A stretch of 64,000 bases of DNA. It comes from Sphingobium sp. BYY-5. GTDB lineage: Bacteria; Pseudomonadota; Alphaproteobacteria; Sphingomonadales; Sphingomonadaceae. The position numbers and the translations under genes are program-made. The notes under the pieces were generated by a model. That model saw only the letters and a list, made by a program, of their open reading frames with translations. It was not told the origin of the DNA and searched no databases. The stretch lies in NCBI RefSeq assembly GCF_022758885.1, contig NZ_JALEBH010000001.1:2883501-2947500 (forward strand). Direction: 5' to 3'. Shown here piece after piece: positions 28,668 through 37,711 of this stretch. How positions within the stretch are numbered: the first letter of the stretch is position 1; every line of letters begins with the position of its first letter.

Positions 28668-30715
28668 ATGCCCAATCCCCGCTGCCGCCCCAACTGCCAC
28701 GACACCGATCCGCCCTGCATGATGCCCGCGACCTCGCGCCCGAGCTGACGGTCGATGACCGGCCGCCACGGGACAAGCGTGAACTCCTGGGACTTTTCGA
28801 CGATGGCGAACTTGCCGCTCGATAGCTGCACGGTCCCGGTGAAGGTGCCCGCGACAGTTTCGCCATCGGCGGCAGCTCGGAAAGGCTTTGCTCTCTCCTG
28901 CGCCAGCGCCGCGCCGGTGCGGGCCACTTCGCGCTCCTGAAGCGTGGCGATCAGATTGCGCCGATAAACGATGCGACCGTCCGTCTGACGGATGGCATCG
29001 CCCCGGTCGATCAGAGTCTCGCGTCGCCGCTCCATCGCCTCGCGGACCTGCTCGCCGAACCCAGCCGCCGACAGGTCCGACGCGCCCGTGCCGACCAGCC
29101 GCCGATCGAGCCAGGTCGCGCCGTCCGATCCAATCTGACGCTCGAGGTCGAAGGTCGAAAGGATACGGATATTGGCACGAGCATTCCGACCGGCGTCATA
29201 GGCGGCGGCGCGCACCTCGAAATCCTCCGGGATGCGCCATTGATCGGCGTCGATCCGCTCCGCAATCCCGGCCCGCCGCAACGCTTCCAGGCGACGGACA
29301 TGGGCATCGACGAAGCCCTCATAGTCCCCACCCGGCACACGACCATCGAACCGGGCCTGCTCCAGATGCCGGCTCGGCCGATAGATGCCATCCTCGGCCA
29401 TACCGGCGATGGCCCGATCGGATGGACGGACGGCGCTATCGGGTGGCCCGATCTCGATGACGCTGCCGATCCGAGCGTCTTCGACGCGGGCCGGGTCGAT
29501 GCCGGCGACATGGTGCGTGCGTCCGTCGATGCCATCGACCACCAGCGTCAGGCTCTCCCCAAGCTCGTCGGTAAGATGCTTGTCGATGACGCGGCCGACG
29601 ATTGGCCTTGCAGGCGCGGCGTCATGAATCTCGAAGCTGATCGGATCGCGCTCGGCGCCCTCGGTCCGAAGCGCCTTCTGCATGGTGCGGATAATGTCGC
29701 CCCGCTCGCCCATATCGCGCATCGTCGGCTCCAGCCGTTTGCTCAACTCCCAGACGCCCGGTGCGTGTTCGGTGGCAAGACCCATGTCGCCAAGCTTGCC
29801 GAGACGGCGCAGCCGCATGGTCCGATCGGACTGGCCGCGCAGATCGTCCGGTTCATGGCGCAGGTCGATGAAGCGGTCATCGGCTTCGGCGATCATCGCC
29901 CGGTCGATACGGGTGAGCCGGTCCTGGTCGATCTCCGCCATGAGCTTGCGGCGCTGCTCGATCTCGGTGACGGGACCAAGTTCCAGCGTCGCCAGTTCGC
30001 TCGCCCGCTCGCGGATGCCGCCCGCGAGATAATCGCCATTGATGACGAGATCCTCGCCCAGGGCGTCGCGGCCATTGACGATGACATGGATATGCGGATG
30101 GCCGGTGTTGTGGTGATTGACCGCGACCCAATCGAGCTTGGTCCCGAGGTCGGCCTCGACCTGCGCCATCAACTCGCGAGTATAGCCGGTGAGGTCCGCG
30201 AGATCGGCGGCGTCTTCGGGCGAGACGATGAAGCGGAACTGGTGGCGATCGTCCTTGCCGCGATCGAGGAAGGCATCGCCATCGGCGCGATCCTCACCCG
30301 CTGAATAGAGCCGGCCGCGCTCGCCATTGCGGGCGGTGCCGTCCCGCTGAATATAGCGCAGATGCGCGGCGGCCTTACCGCTGCAACCGGCGGCGCGAAC
30401 CGACCGCGATTTGACGATGACGCGGCGACTGCCGGGCTGGCGATGGCTCCAGCCGTTCGACAGATTGCGGGCACGCACGAAGGCCGCTCCGCGCCCGCGC
30501 TGGACGCCCCGGCCGGAGGCGATAATGCTCTTGCCCTTGGCGGCACGACTGGAGCCGCCACCCTTCGCCGACCGGCTTCGGCCGGAAGCGGCCTGCTGCT
30601 GGCGCGTGATCTTGCGAACCTTGCTGAGGAAGCTCTTGGCCTGGCTCGCCTTCGGCGCGTCGGAGCGCACGCGGCCGGGCTTCGGCCGGAAGCGGTTGTC
30701 GTCGTCGCCGCTCAT
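28664..30715 (-). CDS. Relaxase (VirD2/TraI type with DUF3363)
   Basis: 683 residues. A basic N terminus (RPKPGRVRSDAPKASQAKSF, GRSRSAKGGGSSRAAKGKS) leads into a relaxase domain: SGKAAAHLRYIQRDGTARNG, HQFRFIVSPEDAADLADLTG, and the metal-binding HUH-like DWVAVNHHNTGHPHIHVIVN. The C-terminal half is the DUF3363 region. It nicks the origin of transfer and stays attached to the DNA strand that is exported. ATG at 30715 is preferred over longer upstream frames. Confidence 0.92.
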   Translation of the reverse strand: MSGDDDNRFRPKPGRVRSDAPKASQAKSFLSKVRKITRQQQAASGRSRSAKGGGSSRAAKGKSIIASGRGVQRGRGAAFVRARNLSNGWSHRQPGSRRVIVKSRSVRAAGCSGKAAAHLRYIQRDGTARNGERGRLYSAGEDRADGDAFLDRGKDDRHQFRFIVSPEDAADLADLTGYTRELMAQVEADLGTKLDWVAVNHHNTGHPHIHVIVNGRDALGEDLVINGDYLAGGIRERASELATLELGPVTEIEQRRKLMAEIDQDRLTRIDRAMIAEADDRFIDLRHEPDDLRGQSDRTMRLRRLGKLGDMGLATEHAPGVWELSKRLEPTMRDMGERGDIIRTMQKALRTEGAERDPISFEIHDAAPARPIVGRVIDKHLTDELGESLTLVVDGIDGRTHHVAGIDPARVEDARIGSVIEIGPPDSAVRPSDRAIAGMAEDGIYRPSRHLEQARFDGRVPGGDYEGFVDAHVRRLEALRRAGIAERIDADQWRIPEDFEVRAAAYDAGRNARANIRILSTFDLERQIGSDGATWLDRRLVGTGASDLSAAGFGEQVREAMERRRETLIDRGDAIRQTDGRIVYRRNLIATLQEREVARTGAALAQERAKPFRAAADGETVAGTFTGTVQLSSGKFAIVEKSQEFTLVPWRPVIDRQLGREVAGIMQGGSVSWQLGRQRGLGI

Positions 30716-31004
30716 CGACAAACGGCCCAAAATCGGTGATTTTGGGGAAGAGTGCCGCGAGAAACGCGGCAAATACTGGCTTTTCCGCGCCTCGCGGCAC
30801 CATGAAGGCGCGGCGACGGTGCCGCCCCAAACAGCGTGCAGACAAGGGCTTGGCCCCCGGATCGGACCCATAGGGTGCCGTCCGCTTTAATCTTGCCCTC
30901 CCGCCTGCCTCCGCGTTCTGCCCCTCCAGCCCAGGGATGAGACTGCCGCCAGCCCCATCCCCTGCACACTGAAACCCGCCGCGCGATGCCGCCGACCACG
31001 ATGC
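30716..31004. other. Non-coding gap upstream of the relaxase, candidate oriT region
   Basis: 289 bp between two minus-strand genes. It contains GC-rich inverted segments (for example CGGCACCATGAAGGCGC near 30795 and GGTGCCG near 30820). Origins of transfer often lie beside relaxase genes, but no convincing nick site was recognised. Nothing else is seen here. Confidence 0.25.
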
Positions 31005-31928
31005 TCATGGTTGCGGCCCGGTGCTCGCCCGCGCGACGAAGAGGCCACCGGATTGCGGCACGATGGCGGAAACATCGCGTACCGTCGCGGGCACGTCATT
31101 CGAGGGACGATCGGCCTGTACAGGATCGGCAACGGACGCGCGATCCGGCTGCGCGATGAACAACGGCGCGCGGGTCCATGCCAGCGGATCGGCGGCCGCG
31201 ACTATGACGGGCGTAACGATCGCGTTTCCGTCGATGACCGGCGCGATGGCGGCGACATAGGCGCGGGTCTCGGCCGGCAATGGCCGACCGGAAAGTGACG
31301 CCTCATAGCGTCCGGGACCGGCATTATAGGCAGCGAGCATGGCGGTGACGCTGCCGTAGCGGTCGTGCAGTTCGCGCAGATAGGCGGTGCCGGCAAGGAT
31401 GTTGTCGCGCGAGTCGTAAACGTCGCCGCCGAGCCGGTGCCGGACGCGCAGTTCCGCCCATGTAGCGGGCATGATCTGCATCAGCCCCACCGCACCGGCC
31501 GAGGAGATGGCGCGCGGATCGCCTGCGCTTTCGGCGCGCAGCACCGCCCTGATCCATGCAACCGGGACGCCGAAGCGCTGCGAGGCTTCCGCGATATGGG
31601 CGGCATAGGGATCAGCGGATGCGGTGCGTTCCGTCAGTTGGGTCTGCGCCACGGCAGCGGCGGGCCAGGTGGAAGCGAACAGCACCGCTACCATCAGGAC
31701 CGCGTGTCGGACCTGTGCGCCTTCTCCGCTGCGACGCCAGCCTGCCAGCGTGCTCGCTGCGGTCAAGGGTGCGCGCGAAGCGCCGGCCAATGGCCGCCCT
31801 TGACCTTCGCTGCGCGCGCTGGCCGACCTGCGTTCGAGCGGGACGAAGGGATGAGACGGCTTTCCCGCGAACAAAGGGATGATGGATCGGAACGAGTTCG
31901 TGCGCGCGATCAGGCTGACAGTCGGCAT
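31005..31928 (-). CDS. Lytic transglycosylase, VirB1-like
   Basis: 307 residues. The C-terminal part has the SLT domain: IAEASQRFGVPVAWIRAVLR, AESAGDPRAISSAGAVGLMQ (catalytic Glu in AES), IMPATWAELRVR, NILAGTAYLRELHDRYG, AMLAAYNAGPGRY. A hydrophobic export signal (VLMVAVLFASTWPAAAVAQ) is about 75 residues in, so translation may begin at an internal GTG rather than at 31928. It opens peptidoglycan locally for assembly of the transfer channel. Confidence 0.88.
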   Translation of the reverse strand: MPTVSLIARTNSFRSIIPLFAGKPSHPFVPLERRSASARSEGQGRPLAGASRAPLTAASTLAGWRRSGEGAQVRHAVLMVAVLFASTWPAAAVAQTQLTERTASADPYAAHIAEASQRFGVPVAWIRAVLRAESAGDPRAISSAGAVGLMQIMPATWAELRVRHRLGGDVYDSRDNILAGTAYLRELHDRYGSVTAMLAAYNAGPGRYEASLSGRPLPAETRAYVAAIAPVIDGNAIVTPVIVAAADPLAWTRAPLFIAQPDRASVADPVQADRPSNDVPATVRDVSAIVPQSGGLFVARASTGPQP

Positions 31929-31931
31929 GTG

Positions 31932-32267
31932 TCAGTCCCTCCCGTCGCGCTTTTGCGGGCGGCTCCAGTGCAGCGACCATGCGCTGCCGGCGTCGTCGTC
32001 GCGGAACAGGTTGGCGCGGATCGGCTGCGGTAAAGCGGGATCGTCGATCAGCAACGCGATGTATTCGCCCGCGCGCTCACCAGTGCGTTTCCAGCCCGCG
32101 CCGATTTCCGGACCTTCGTCATTGCCGTGGTGGATACGGTAGTCCGGGGCGTTCTCGGTGTCGGATGGCTCGGCCGGAATGACGGTGACTTCGCGGTAGA
32201 TGGTGAAGGTGTGAATGCGGCCGGCAAAGCCGGATTCCTCGCGCGTGAATGTGCCGATCTGCGGCAT
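31932..32267 (-). CDS. DUF736 family protein
   Basis: 111 residues starting MPQIGTFTREESGFAGRIHT, with APDYRIHHGNDEGPEIGAGW and YIALLIDDPALPQPIRANLF, the DUF736 pattern. A second DUF736 protein is at 38099. These small proteins are regular members of such ICEs and conjugative plasmids; the function is unknown. It sits three bases before the transglycosylase start. Confidence 0.88.
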   Translation of the reverse strand: MPQIGTFTREESGFAGRIHTFTIYREVTVIPAEPSDTENAPDYRIHHGNDEGPEIGAGWKRTGERAGEYIALLIDDPALPQPIRANLFRDDDAGSAWSLHWSRPQKRDGRD

Positions 32268-32310
32268 GGAAACCTCCTTGGGGTTGCGATGGTGGGGAAG
32301 AGCGCGGCGG

Positions 32311-32856
32311 TCAGCGCGTCGCCGCACGCCAGACGAAGCGGCCGTCGCCGTCCTCGTCGGTGTAGATCGGCGTCGCCTTGCCGATGACAGTGCGCGCCGG
32401 GATCGGGCCGAAGTAACGGCCGTCCAGGCTGTCACGCACGTCAGGATTCATCAGGAAGATGTCGCCATCCGCGATGCGCCGGCAGCCATGCCAGACGGGC
32501 AGTTCGCGGCCGTTCCGGTCGCGGTCGAGTGCATTGCCTAGCGGCACGGCGTCGACGGTCACGGCGTTGTCGGTACGGCAAACCCGTTGACCGGAGAGCC
32601 CCATAACCCGCTTCATCAGCGGCACGTCGCGGCCGATATAGCCGCGCTCTACCATGAAATCGGCAAGCGGCTTGTCCGGCATGACGGCGACCAGATCGCC
32701 AACAGCCAGGTCGCGTGGAGGATCGAGATCGTAGAGACCGATCGGCACGCTGGCGGAGGCGTTCCAGACGAGACGCAGCGGCGTTGGGATAAACGCGGCG
32801 ATTGCGACGCCCATCGTCGCAAAGTACGTCACCATGACGTAGCCGAAGCGGGTCAT
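32311..32856 (-). CDS. traF: TraF-type S26 signal peptidase
   Basis: 181 residues: N-terminal membrane segment (MVTYFATMGVAIAAFIPTPL), catalytic-Ser region NASASVPIGLYDLDPPRDL, catalytic-Lys region MKRVMGLSGQRVC, and C-terminal DSLDGRYFGPIPARTVIGKA. TraF peptidases mature and cyclise the TrbC pilin, encoded here at 17754. ATG 32856 follows GGGAG and overlaps the DUF2840 stop. Confidence 0.9.
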   Translation of the reverse strand: MTRFGYVMVTYFATMGVAIAAFIPTPLRLVWNASASVPIGLYDLDPPRDLAVGDLVAVMPDKPLADFMVERGYIGRDVPLMKRVMGLSGQRVCRTDNAVTVDAVPLGNALDRDRNGRELPVWHGCRRIADGDIFLMNPDVRDSLDGRYFGPIPARTVIGKATPIYTDEDGDGRFVWRAATR

Positions 32857-33374
32857 TGCTCGATCTCCCGCCGCTTGAGCCACGCCCGATGACGATCCAC
32901 CGTGTAGGGGCGCGGCGCATGGCCAGCGCCGATCCGGTTGCCGACATGTCGCCAGTGGTCGGGTGCCACTTCACAGGGGTCGATGCCGGCGGCCTCCACC
33001 GCGTCGATATGGCGGAGCACCTGTTCGACCTTGGGCCAGCCTTCGATCTTCAGGAGGATGTCACCGCCGGGGCGCACGAAAGGCAGCGTCTGGTACGCTT
33101 CGCCCGGCTCCACGACGCGCACGATGTCGATGCGCGAGATGATGGTGCCGAAGTCGTTCGCCGCCCAGCGGACGAAGGCGAAGACGCTGCCGGGGCGATA
33201 GGAGAAGACGCGGCGGCGGCGGTCGAGAACCTGTTCGTGCGCCTCTCGACCGAACCTGATCCAGTTCTCGATCCGCTTCTCGATATGCGTCATCTCGACA
33301 TGGGTAAGGCTGTCGGCTGGCAGCGCGGACGGCATGGAGCCGCCGCGCGCGCGGGGCACCGCTGCGCTCGTCAT
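32853..33374 (-). CDS. DUF2840 family protein
   Basis: 173 residues with LTHVEMTHIEKRIENWIRFG, RRRVFSYRPGSVFAFVRWAA, NDFGTIISRIDIVRVVEPGE, PFVRPGGDILLKIEGWPKVE. The family occurs between traF and parA in these ICEs. The function is unknown. Both ends overlap neighbouring genes by four bases. A later ATG at 33291 (MTHIEK) is a possible alternative start. Confidence 0.85.
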   Translation of the reverse strand: MTSAAVPRARGGSMPSALPADSLTHVEMTHIEKRIENWIRFGREAHEQVLDRRRRVFSYRPGSVFAFVRWAANDFGTIISRIDIVRVVEPGEAYQTLPFVRPGGDILLKIEGWPKVEQVLRHIDAVEAAGIDPCEVAPDHWRHVGNRIGAGHAPRPYTVDRHRAWLKRREIEQ

Positions 33375-33625
33375 GATAGGTCTCCTTCGGTGGTTGGGGG
33401 AAATTCGCGCGCGAGCAGATCGCGCAGCATGTCGGCGACGGTGACGCCGCGCCGGAACGCGGCGATCTTGATCCGGCCGCGCAGGTCCGGCGTCACGTCG
33501 ATGGTCAGCCGCGCGGTGAAGCCGCTGGCATCGCTGTTACGCGGGGGAGCATCGTACGCCTTGATCCAATGCTCGGGATCGGCGGGTCTTGATGCGAAGC
33601 CGCGGCGGGACGGTCGCTCGCTCAT
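33371..33625 (-). CDS. Ribbon-helix-helix-like partition partner
   Basis: 84 residues; the C-terminal half (ARLTIDVTPDLRGRIKIAAF, RRGVTVADMLRDLLAREF) reads as a ribbon-helix-helix DNA-binding domain. It overlaps parA by four bases. Such small proteins act with ParA as centromere-binding partners; here that is inferred from position. Confidence 0.7.
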   Translation of the reverse strand: MSERPSRRGFASRPADPEHWIKAYDAPPRNSDASGFTARLTIDVTPDLRGRIKIAAFRRGVTVADMLRDLLAREFPPTTEGDLS

Positions 33626-34275
33626 GGCGACGCCCTCCCGATGCCGAGGACGCCGATCGCCGCTGCCAGCGCCGCGATCTCGCGCGCGGCGGGCGTGTCA
33701 TCGTCCAGTTCGGACACCAACCGTCCCGACTGTGCGGCGGCGGCAAAGGCGATGCGCTGACCTATGGTGGCGGTAAGCACCGGCGGATCATGCTCGGCCA
33801 GTGTCTCGGCCGTCTCGCGGGCGAGCACGGTGCGCGCACCACAGCGATTGAGCACGAAACGTGCGACCAGTTCGGGCCGGTAGATGCGCGCCTCGGTAAC
33901 GAGCGCCAGCATTTCGGCCGATGCCCAGCCGTCGAGCGGCGATGGCTGCACGGGGATCAGCACCAGGTCGGTGGCGAGCAGCGTCGAGCGCATCAGGGCA
34001 GCGACACGCGGCGGACCGTCGATCACGACATGATCGGCGTCACGGGCCAGCTCCGGCGCTTCCCGGTGCAGCGTGTCGCGAGCCAGGCCGACGACGCCGA
34101 ATGTGCGCGCGAGACCTTCGCGGGCGCGCTGTTGCGACCAGTCCAGCGCCGAGCCTTGCGGGTCCGCGTCGATCAGGGTGACGCGCTTGCCCTGCCGCGC
34201 CCATTCTCCGGCGAGGTTCAGCGCCAGCGTCGTCTTCCCGACGCCGCCCTTCTGATTGAGAAGCGCGACGATCAT
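33622..34275 (-). CDS. parA: ParA-family partition ATPase
   Basis: 217 residues: deviant Walker A MIVALLNQKGGVGKTTLALN, VTLIDADPQGSALDWSQ, and HVVIDGPPRVAALMRSTLLA. ParA proteins segregate plasmids and stabilise excised ICEs. It overlaps the replication gene upstream by four bases and the RHH gene downstream by four. Confidence 0.93.
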   Translation of the reverse strand: MIVALLNQKGGVGKTTLALNLAGEWARQGKRVTLIDADPQGSALDWSQQRAREGLARTFGVVGLARDTLHREAPELARDADHVVIDGPPRVAALMRSTLLATDLVLIPVQPSPLDGWASAEMLALVTEARIYRPELVARFVLNRCGARTVLARETAETLAEHDPPVLTATIGQRIAFAAAAQSGRLVSELDDDTPAAREIAALAAAIGVLGIGRASP

Positions 34276-35351
34276 GGCGCACCTCGCCGGGTGGCACCGG
34301 CACCGTGCCTCGCGGGCGCGCGCGTCAAAGAAGAAGAGTTAGATTCTTTGTTAGACTCTAAGTTAGCGGTCGGATTCCGCCGTTCGGGCCAGAGACTTAA
34401 CTGTGGTTCGTGCGCCCGAAATCCCGATAGTCCTGCGCCCGAAGTCCCGATACCGTTTGCGCCCGAAGTCACGAGTGTTTCCACAGCGCTATCCACAGGC
34501 ACTGTGGACAAGCCGGAGGGGCGGATTTGCATCATCTCCCGTCGCCCTTCGCGCCAGATGTCGAGGCGATAACCGGGCAGCGGCTGGCGGGCGGCGATGC
34601 GGCGCAGGTCGAGCGCGAAATCGGAGATGCGCGCGAGGCTGCCCGACTTCTCGTGCAGATGGACGACCTCGAACAGCCAGCCATGCTGCTGGCGGCCGGC
34701 GTGCTTGCGGGCGACGCGATAGAGCCAGCGTTCGATGCCGCCGGTCAGCCGGAAATAGAGCGGGTCGATGGTCAGGACCAGCGAGCGGTCGATGACGCCG
34801 CGATAGAACCAGTCGGGCAGGACGAACTCCATGCCCTCGACGCGGCCGTCGCGGGTGGTCAGTTCCTCCCACTCGTTGATCCAGGAGAATTGGTGCCGCC
34901 GCCAATGGTCGCCGTTTCGGATGGTGGTACGGATGACGGTCGATTGCAGGCGGGCGAGCGCGCCCTTCAGCAGGCGGTATTCGCGTGCGCCGGTGGCGCG
35001 GCCGATCGCCTGCAAGAGCTGATAGGGCGTGAAGCGCAGGAAGCGCGACGTGCGCAGGCCGAGATTCTCGGCCTCGACGATCTGGCTGGCGGCCCAGATA
35101 AGCACGTCCGCATCCCAGATGGTGGCCATGCCGTGTTCGGGCATCCCGAAGACTTCGACGCGCTGGCCGCCGGATTCGTAAAGGATCGGGGCGACCCGCT
35201 TGGCCTTACCCAGCGAGAAGAACGGCCGCTCCATGAGGTCGCGCTGATCGCGTGGGGATGCGTCGCCGGTGGCGACGACGAACGGGTCGAGCCGCTCGCG
35301 CTCGCTGCCTCGTGCGAAGCGCCCTCTGCCGGATGAGACATCACCCGGCAT
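34272..35351 (-). CDS. repA: RepA-type replication initiator protein
   Basis: 359 residues matching the replication initiator A pattern: RDLMERPFFSLGKAKRVAPI, VEVFGMPEHGMATIWDADVL, IWAASQIVEAENLGLRTSRF, ALARLQSTVIRTTIRNGDHW, FRLTGGIERWLYRVARKHAG. It suggests the excised circle can replicate, as shown for several ICEs. The last 60 residues are low-complexity. It is next to parA, forming a replication/partition module. Confidence 0.88.
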   Translation of the reverse strand: MPGDVSSGRGRFARGSERERLDPFVVATGDASPRDQRDLMERPFFSLGKAKRVAPILYESGGQRVEVFGMPEHGMATIWDADVLIWAASQIVEAENLGLRTSRFLRFTPYQLLQAIGRATGAREYRLLKGALARLQSTVIRTTIRNGDHWRRHQFSWINEWEELTTRDGRVEGMEFVLPDWFYRGVIDRSLVLTIDPLYFRLTGGIERWLYRVARKHAGRQQHGWLFEVVHLHEKSGSLARISDFALDLRRIAARQPLPGYRLDIWREGRREMMQIRPSGLSTVPVDSAVETLVTSGANGIGTSGAGLSGFRAHEPQLSLWPERRNPTANLESNKESNSSSLTRAPARHGAGATRRGAP

Positions 35352-35352
35352 C

Positions 35353-35622
35353 TCAGCGTGACGCCTTTTCGGCGGGTGTCAGCGGACGGGCCGGGAAAAC
35401 GCGCGTGGCGGTCTTCTCGGACGCGGACTTGCGGATGCCGTCCTCGGTCCACGCCTGAAGGTCATCCACGGAGTAGACGATTCGCCCGCCGATCTTGCGG
35501 TAGATCGGGCCGGTGCCGTAGGTGCGGTGCTTTTCCAGCGTACGGATGGAAATGCCGAGGAAGCGCGCCGCATCGGGCGCGCGCAGGTATCGGGGCGGCA
35601 GCCCCGTCTTCGGATCTATCAT
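35353..35622 (-). CDS. AlpA/excisionase-type helix-turn-helix protein
   Basis: 89 residues: RYLRAPDAARFLGISIRTLE, KHRTYGTGPIYRKIGGRIVY, SVDDLQAWTEDG is a MerR-like excisionase domain. Such proteins regulate ICE excision or the replication genes just downstream (repA starts one base after its stop). The role in this element is inferred. Confidence 0.85.
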   Translation of the reverse strand: MIDPKTGLPPRYLRAPDAARFLGISIRTLEKHRTYGTGPIYRKIGGRIVYSVDDLQAWTEDGIRKSASEKTATRVFPARPLTPAEKASR

Positions 35623-35723
35623 GATCGGATCTCCGGTCGGGTTCGAGCGGGCTACCGGTGGCGGCAGCGGGCTGTGGCGAACCGTGGCGGAGAAATGGCG
35701 GCTTGCAGCGTGCCGGATTTAAG

Positions 35724-35744
35724 GGGGTGCGATTCCGGCACCCC
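35724..35744. terminator. Small GC-rich hairpin
   Basis: GGGGTGC and GCACCCC are separated by seven bases, between the DUF2285 gene end and the AlpA-type gene. It may attenuate readthrough. There is no clear U tract. Confidence 0.4.
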
Positions 35745-35779
35745 GACCGATTGCTACGTCTTCGGCAGCGCGATGGTGG

Positions 35780-36572
35780 TTAGCGCCAGTATGCGGAATG
35801 GATGGGATAGCGAAGCAAGTCGCGGTAGCCGCCCCGCATGTAGCGCAAGCCGTCGGCAACCAGGCGGCGTGTCTGGTTCTTGCGCGAATCTGCTTCCCAG
35901 TCGGCTTTGGTGCCAGAGAAGCCAAGGAGCGTTTCGGCGATCTGCCGATAACTTGCGCCTTCAAGATGGCCGTCGAGCGCGCGCAGGACCAGAATGAACC
36001 GATCGCGCGTCTGCTGTGGCAGGACGCGCGGTCCCTCACCGATGGACCGATCAGACAGGGCGCGCCAGATGCGCAAAAGCGCCTCGGCGCGAAGTTCCAG
36101 CAGGGCATCGAGGGGCAGAACAACGCAATAGGTCGCTCGACCGTCTGGCGGCGGTTCCGCAAGCCAGAACTGATGGCTCAAGTCAGTCGATTGCCAAAGG
36201 CCATGCCATCCTCCGTCAACGTCCGGGCGAGCATCGAGGCCGGACAGGCCCGGCAGATCGATCGGCATGGCGGCGGGATCGTCGCCGACTATGGTGGTAC
36301 GCCGAAGCTCGATGGCCTCAGGCAGCAGCGCGGGCATCCAGAACAACGGAACGTCGCCCGCTGGCTGGTGCGGATCGGCCGGGAAATCGCAACCCCCAGC
36401 GCTCGGAGAAGCTTCTCCGGGCGGCGGCTTGGTGTTGAGGAAGAGTTTTCACGCGATGAAAGTCACGATGATAATCATCATCGCGGCGGAGAAATTCCCA
36501 GGCAAAGCCGGCGGTGGAGATGCTTTTCGCATGTCCGTAAGCGGCCGGCGCGCGCCAATCAGAACTCGGCAT
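35780..36572 (-). pseudogene. DUF6499-DUF2285 regulator, frameshifted
   Basis: The start MPSSDWRAPAAYGHAKSIST and AGFAWEFLRRDDDYHRDFHR match the DUF6499 N terminus. After GLRFP (about 36380) the frame is lost; in the next frame PHQPAGDVPLFWMPALLPEA continues into a DUF2285 domain (CVVLPLDALLELRAEALLRI, WRALSDRSIGEGPRVL, GASYRQIAETLLGF, MRGGYRDLLR). One extra G in CCCGGCCGATC explains it. Intact homologues form one regulator of about 260 residues. Real mutation and sequencing error cannot be separated here. Confidence 0.75.
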
Positions 36573-36828
36573 GGCGTCACCTCTAATCTTGCGCCGCCTC
36601 GCGGCGCCAGAAAGAAGAAAGGTGAACAACCTCAGATATATTTTGCAGATATTGTTTAGAGATACGTTGATCGTTCAACGCGATCAATATTGGTTAAAAT
36701 TTTACTATCAGAATAGATGTTCTCTGGCGAGCCGGCGTGCCCGGCGAGCCGCTTTTTGCGCAGCAAGTCCGCCGATCCGCAAAAGCGGATCGGCGCGAAA
36801 TCGGAAATCCGATGTTGCGCAAAGGCAG

Positions 36829-36864
36829 AAAGCCGTAGAACCGGAGTGGCGGTTCTACGGCTTT
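36829..36864. terminator. Terminator downstream of the DUF932 gene
   Basis: A perfect 14-bp inverted repeat (AAAGCCGTAGAACC / GGTTCTACGGCTTT) with an 8-base loop lies immediately after the minus-strand DUF932 stop. The rest of the gap 36573-36828 is AT-rich to 36720 and then has short inverted GC-rich segments around 36770-36805 (GCCGATCCGC / GCGGATCGGC); no gene is seen. Confidence 0.75.
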
Positions 36865-36868
36865 GCGA

Positions 36869-37711
36869 TCAGGCGGTTTTCAGGCGCTGCATTCCCTCGG
36901 CCAGCGTCCACAGGGCTCGGTTCAGGCCGACATTCTGGTCGATGCCGTTGATGGCGCGTGTCTGGCTGCGGCGGATACGGCCGTCCGACATCTGGCGGCG
37001 TCCGCTGAGTCCACCCCGGATGAGATTTTCCTGAATGACATTGAAGGTCTGCCACAGGCTTTGCCCGACATCCTCGCGGCGGCGCGGTGCGGTGATTTGG
37101 TCTGGACGGACTGGGCTTTCCTCCTCGCCATAGCGGGCGACAAGGCTGGCCTCCGCCAACACCTGCTGTTCGGCCTGCGACAACCGGGTTTCCTTCATGC
37201 TCTCCGTGGCGTCGATCAGGCGCGGGAAATCCTCTGCCACCGTATAGACGCCCTCGATGATCTGATCCTGTATCCCGCCCTTGTGCGGAACGCGGACTTC
37301 CTCGAACCGCTCGCCCGCGATCATTGAATTGGTGCAGACGAAACGCAGCACGCCCGCGAACATCTGATAGGCGCTGGTCCCGTCATGCGAATTGACGATG
37401 ATGACTTCCGCCGCCTCCGGCTTGCCGATGCCATCGTCCCGACGCAGGCGCAGCATGTGCTTGGCGTGACCCATGCGCTCGCCATCGCGCGGAACCGCCT
37501 GCACGGCGAAGAACGGGAACCATCCTTCCCGGCGCAGCCCCTCAACGATCTCGATGGTGGGAACATAGACATAGCGCTCCGAACGGCTGTCATGGGCTTC
37601 GCGGGCGAAGATGGACGGGACGTGTCGATAGAGGGTTTCGTTGTCGAGGGCTTCGCGCCCGCTGATCTGGTGGGAGTTGCGGCCGAACCGGGTGGCGAGG
37701 CTGTAGGTCAT
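36869..37711 (-). CDS. DUF932 family protein
   Basis: 280 residues: MTYSLATRFGRNSHQISGRE, YVYVPTIEIVEGLRREGWFP, HMLRLRRDDGIGKPEAAEVI, RFVCTNSMIAGERFEEVRVP, the DUF932 (phage/plasmid-like protein) pattern. DUF932 proteins are common in plasmid leading regions beside anti-restriction genes; the biochemical role is unknown. The same leader of about 300 bp lies upstream of this gene and of the ParB-like gene. ATG 37711 is preceded by TGAGGATCAAGATC. Confidence 0.88.
   Translation of the reverse strand: MTYSLATRFGRNSHQISGREALDNETLYRHVPSIFAREAHDSRSERYVYVPTIEIVEGLRREGWFPFFAVQAVPRDGERMGHAKHMLRLRRDDGIGKPEAAEVIIVNSHDGTSAYQMFAGVLRFVCTNSMIAGERFEEVRVPHKGGIQDQIIEGVYTVAEDFPRLIDATESMKETRLSQAEQQVLAEASLVARYGEEESPVRPDQITAPRRREDVGQSLWQTFNVIQENLIRGGLSGRRQMSDGRIRRSQTRAINGIDQNVGLNRALWTLAEGMQRLKTA

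Noticed and set aside
36660..36720. AT-rich stretch as a replication origin with iterons
   Set aside because: AT-rich but without clear repeated iterons; it may only be a promoter or spacer.
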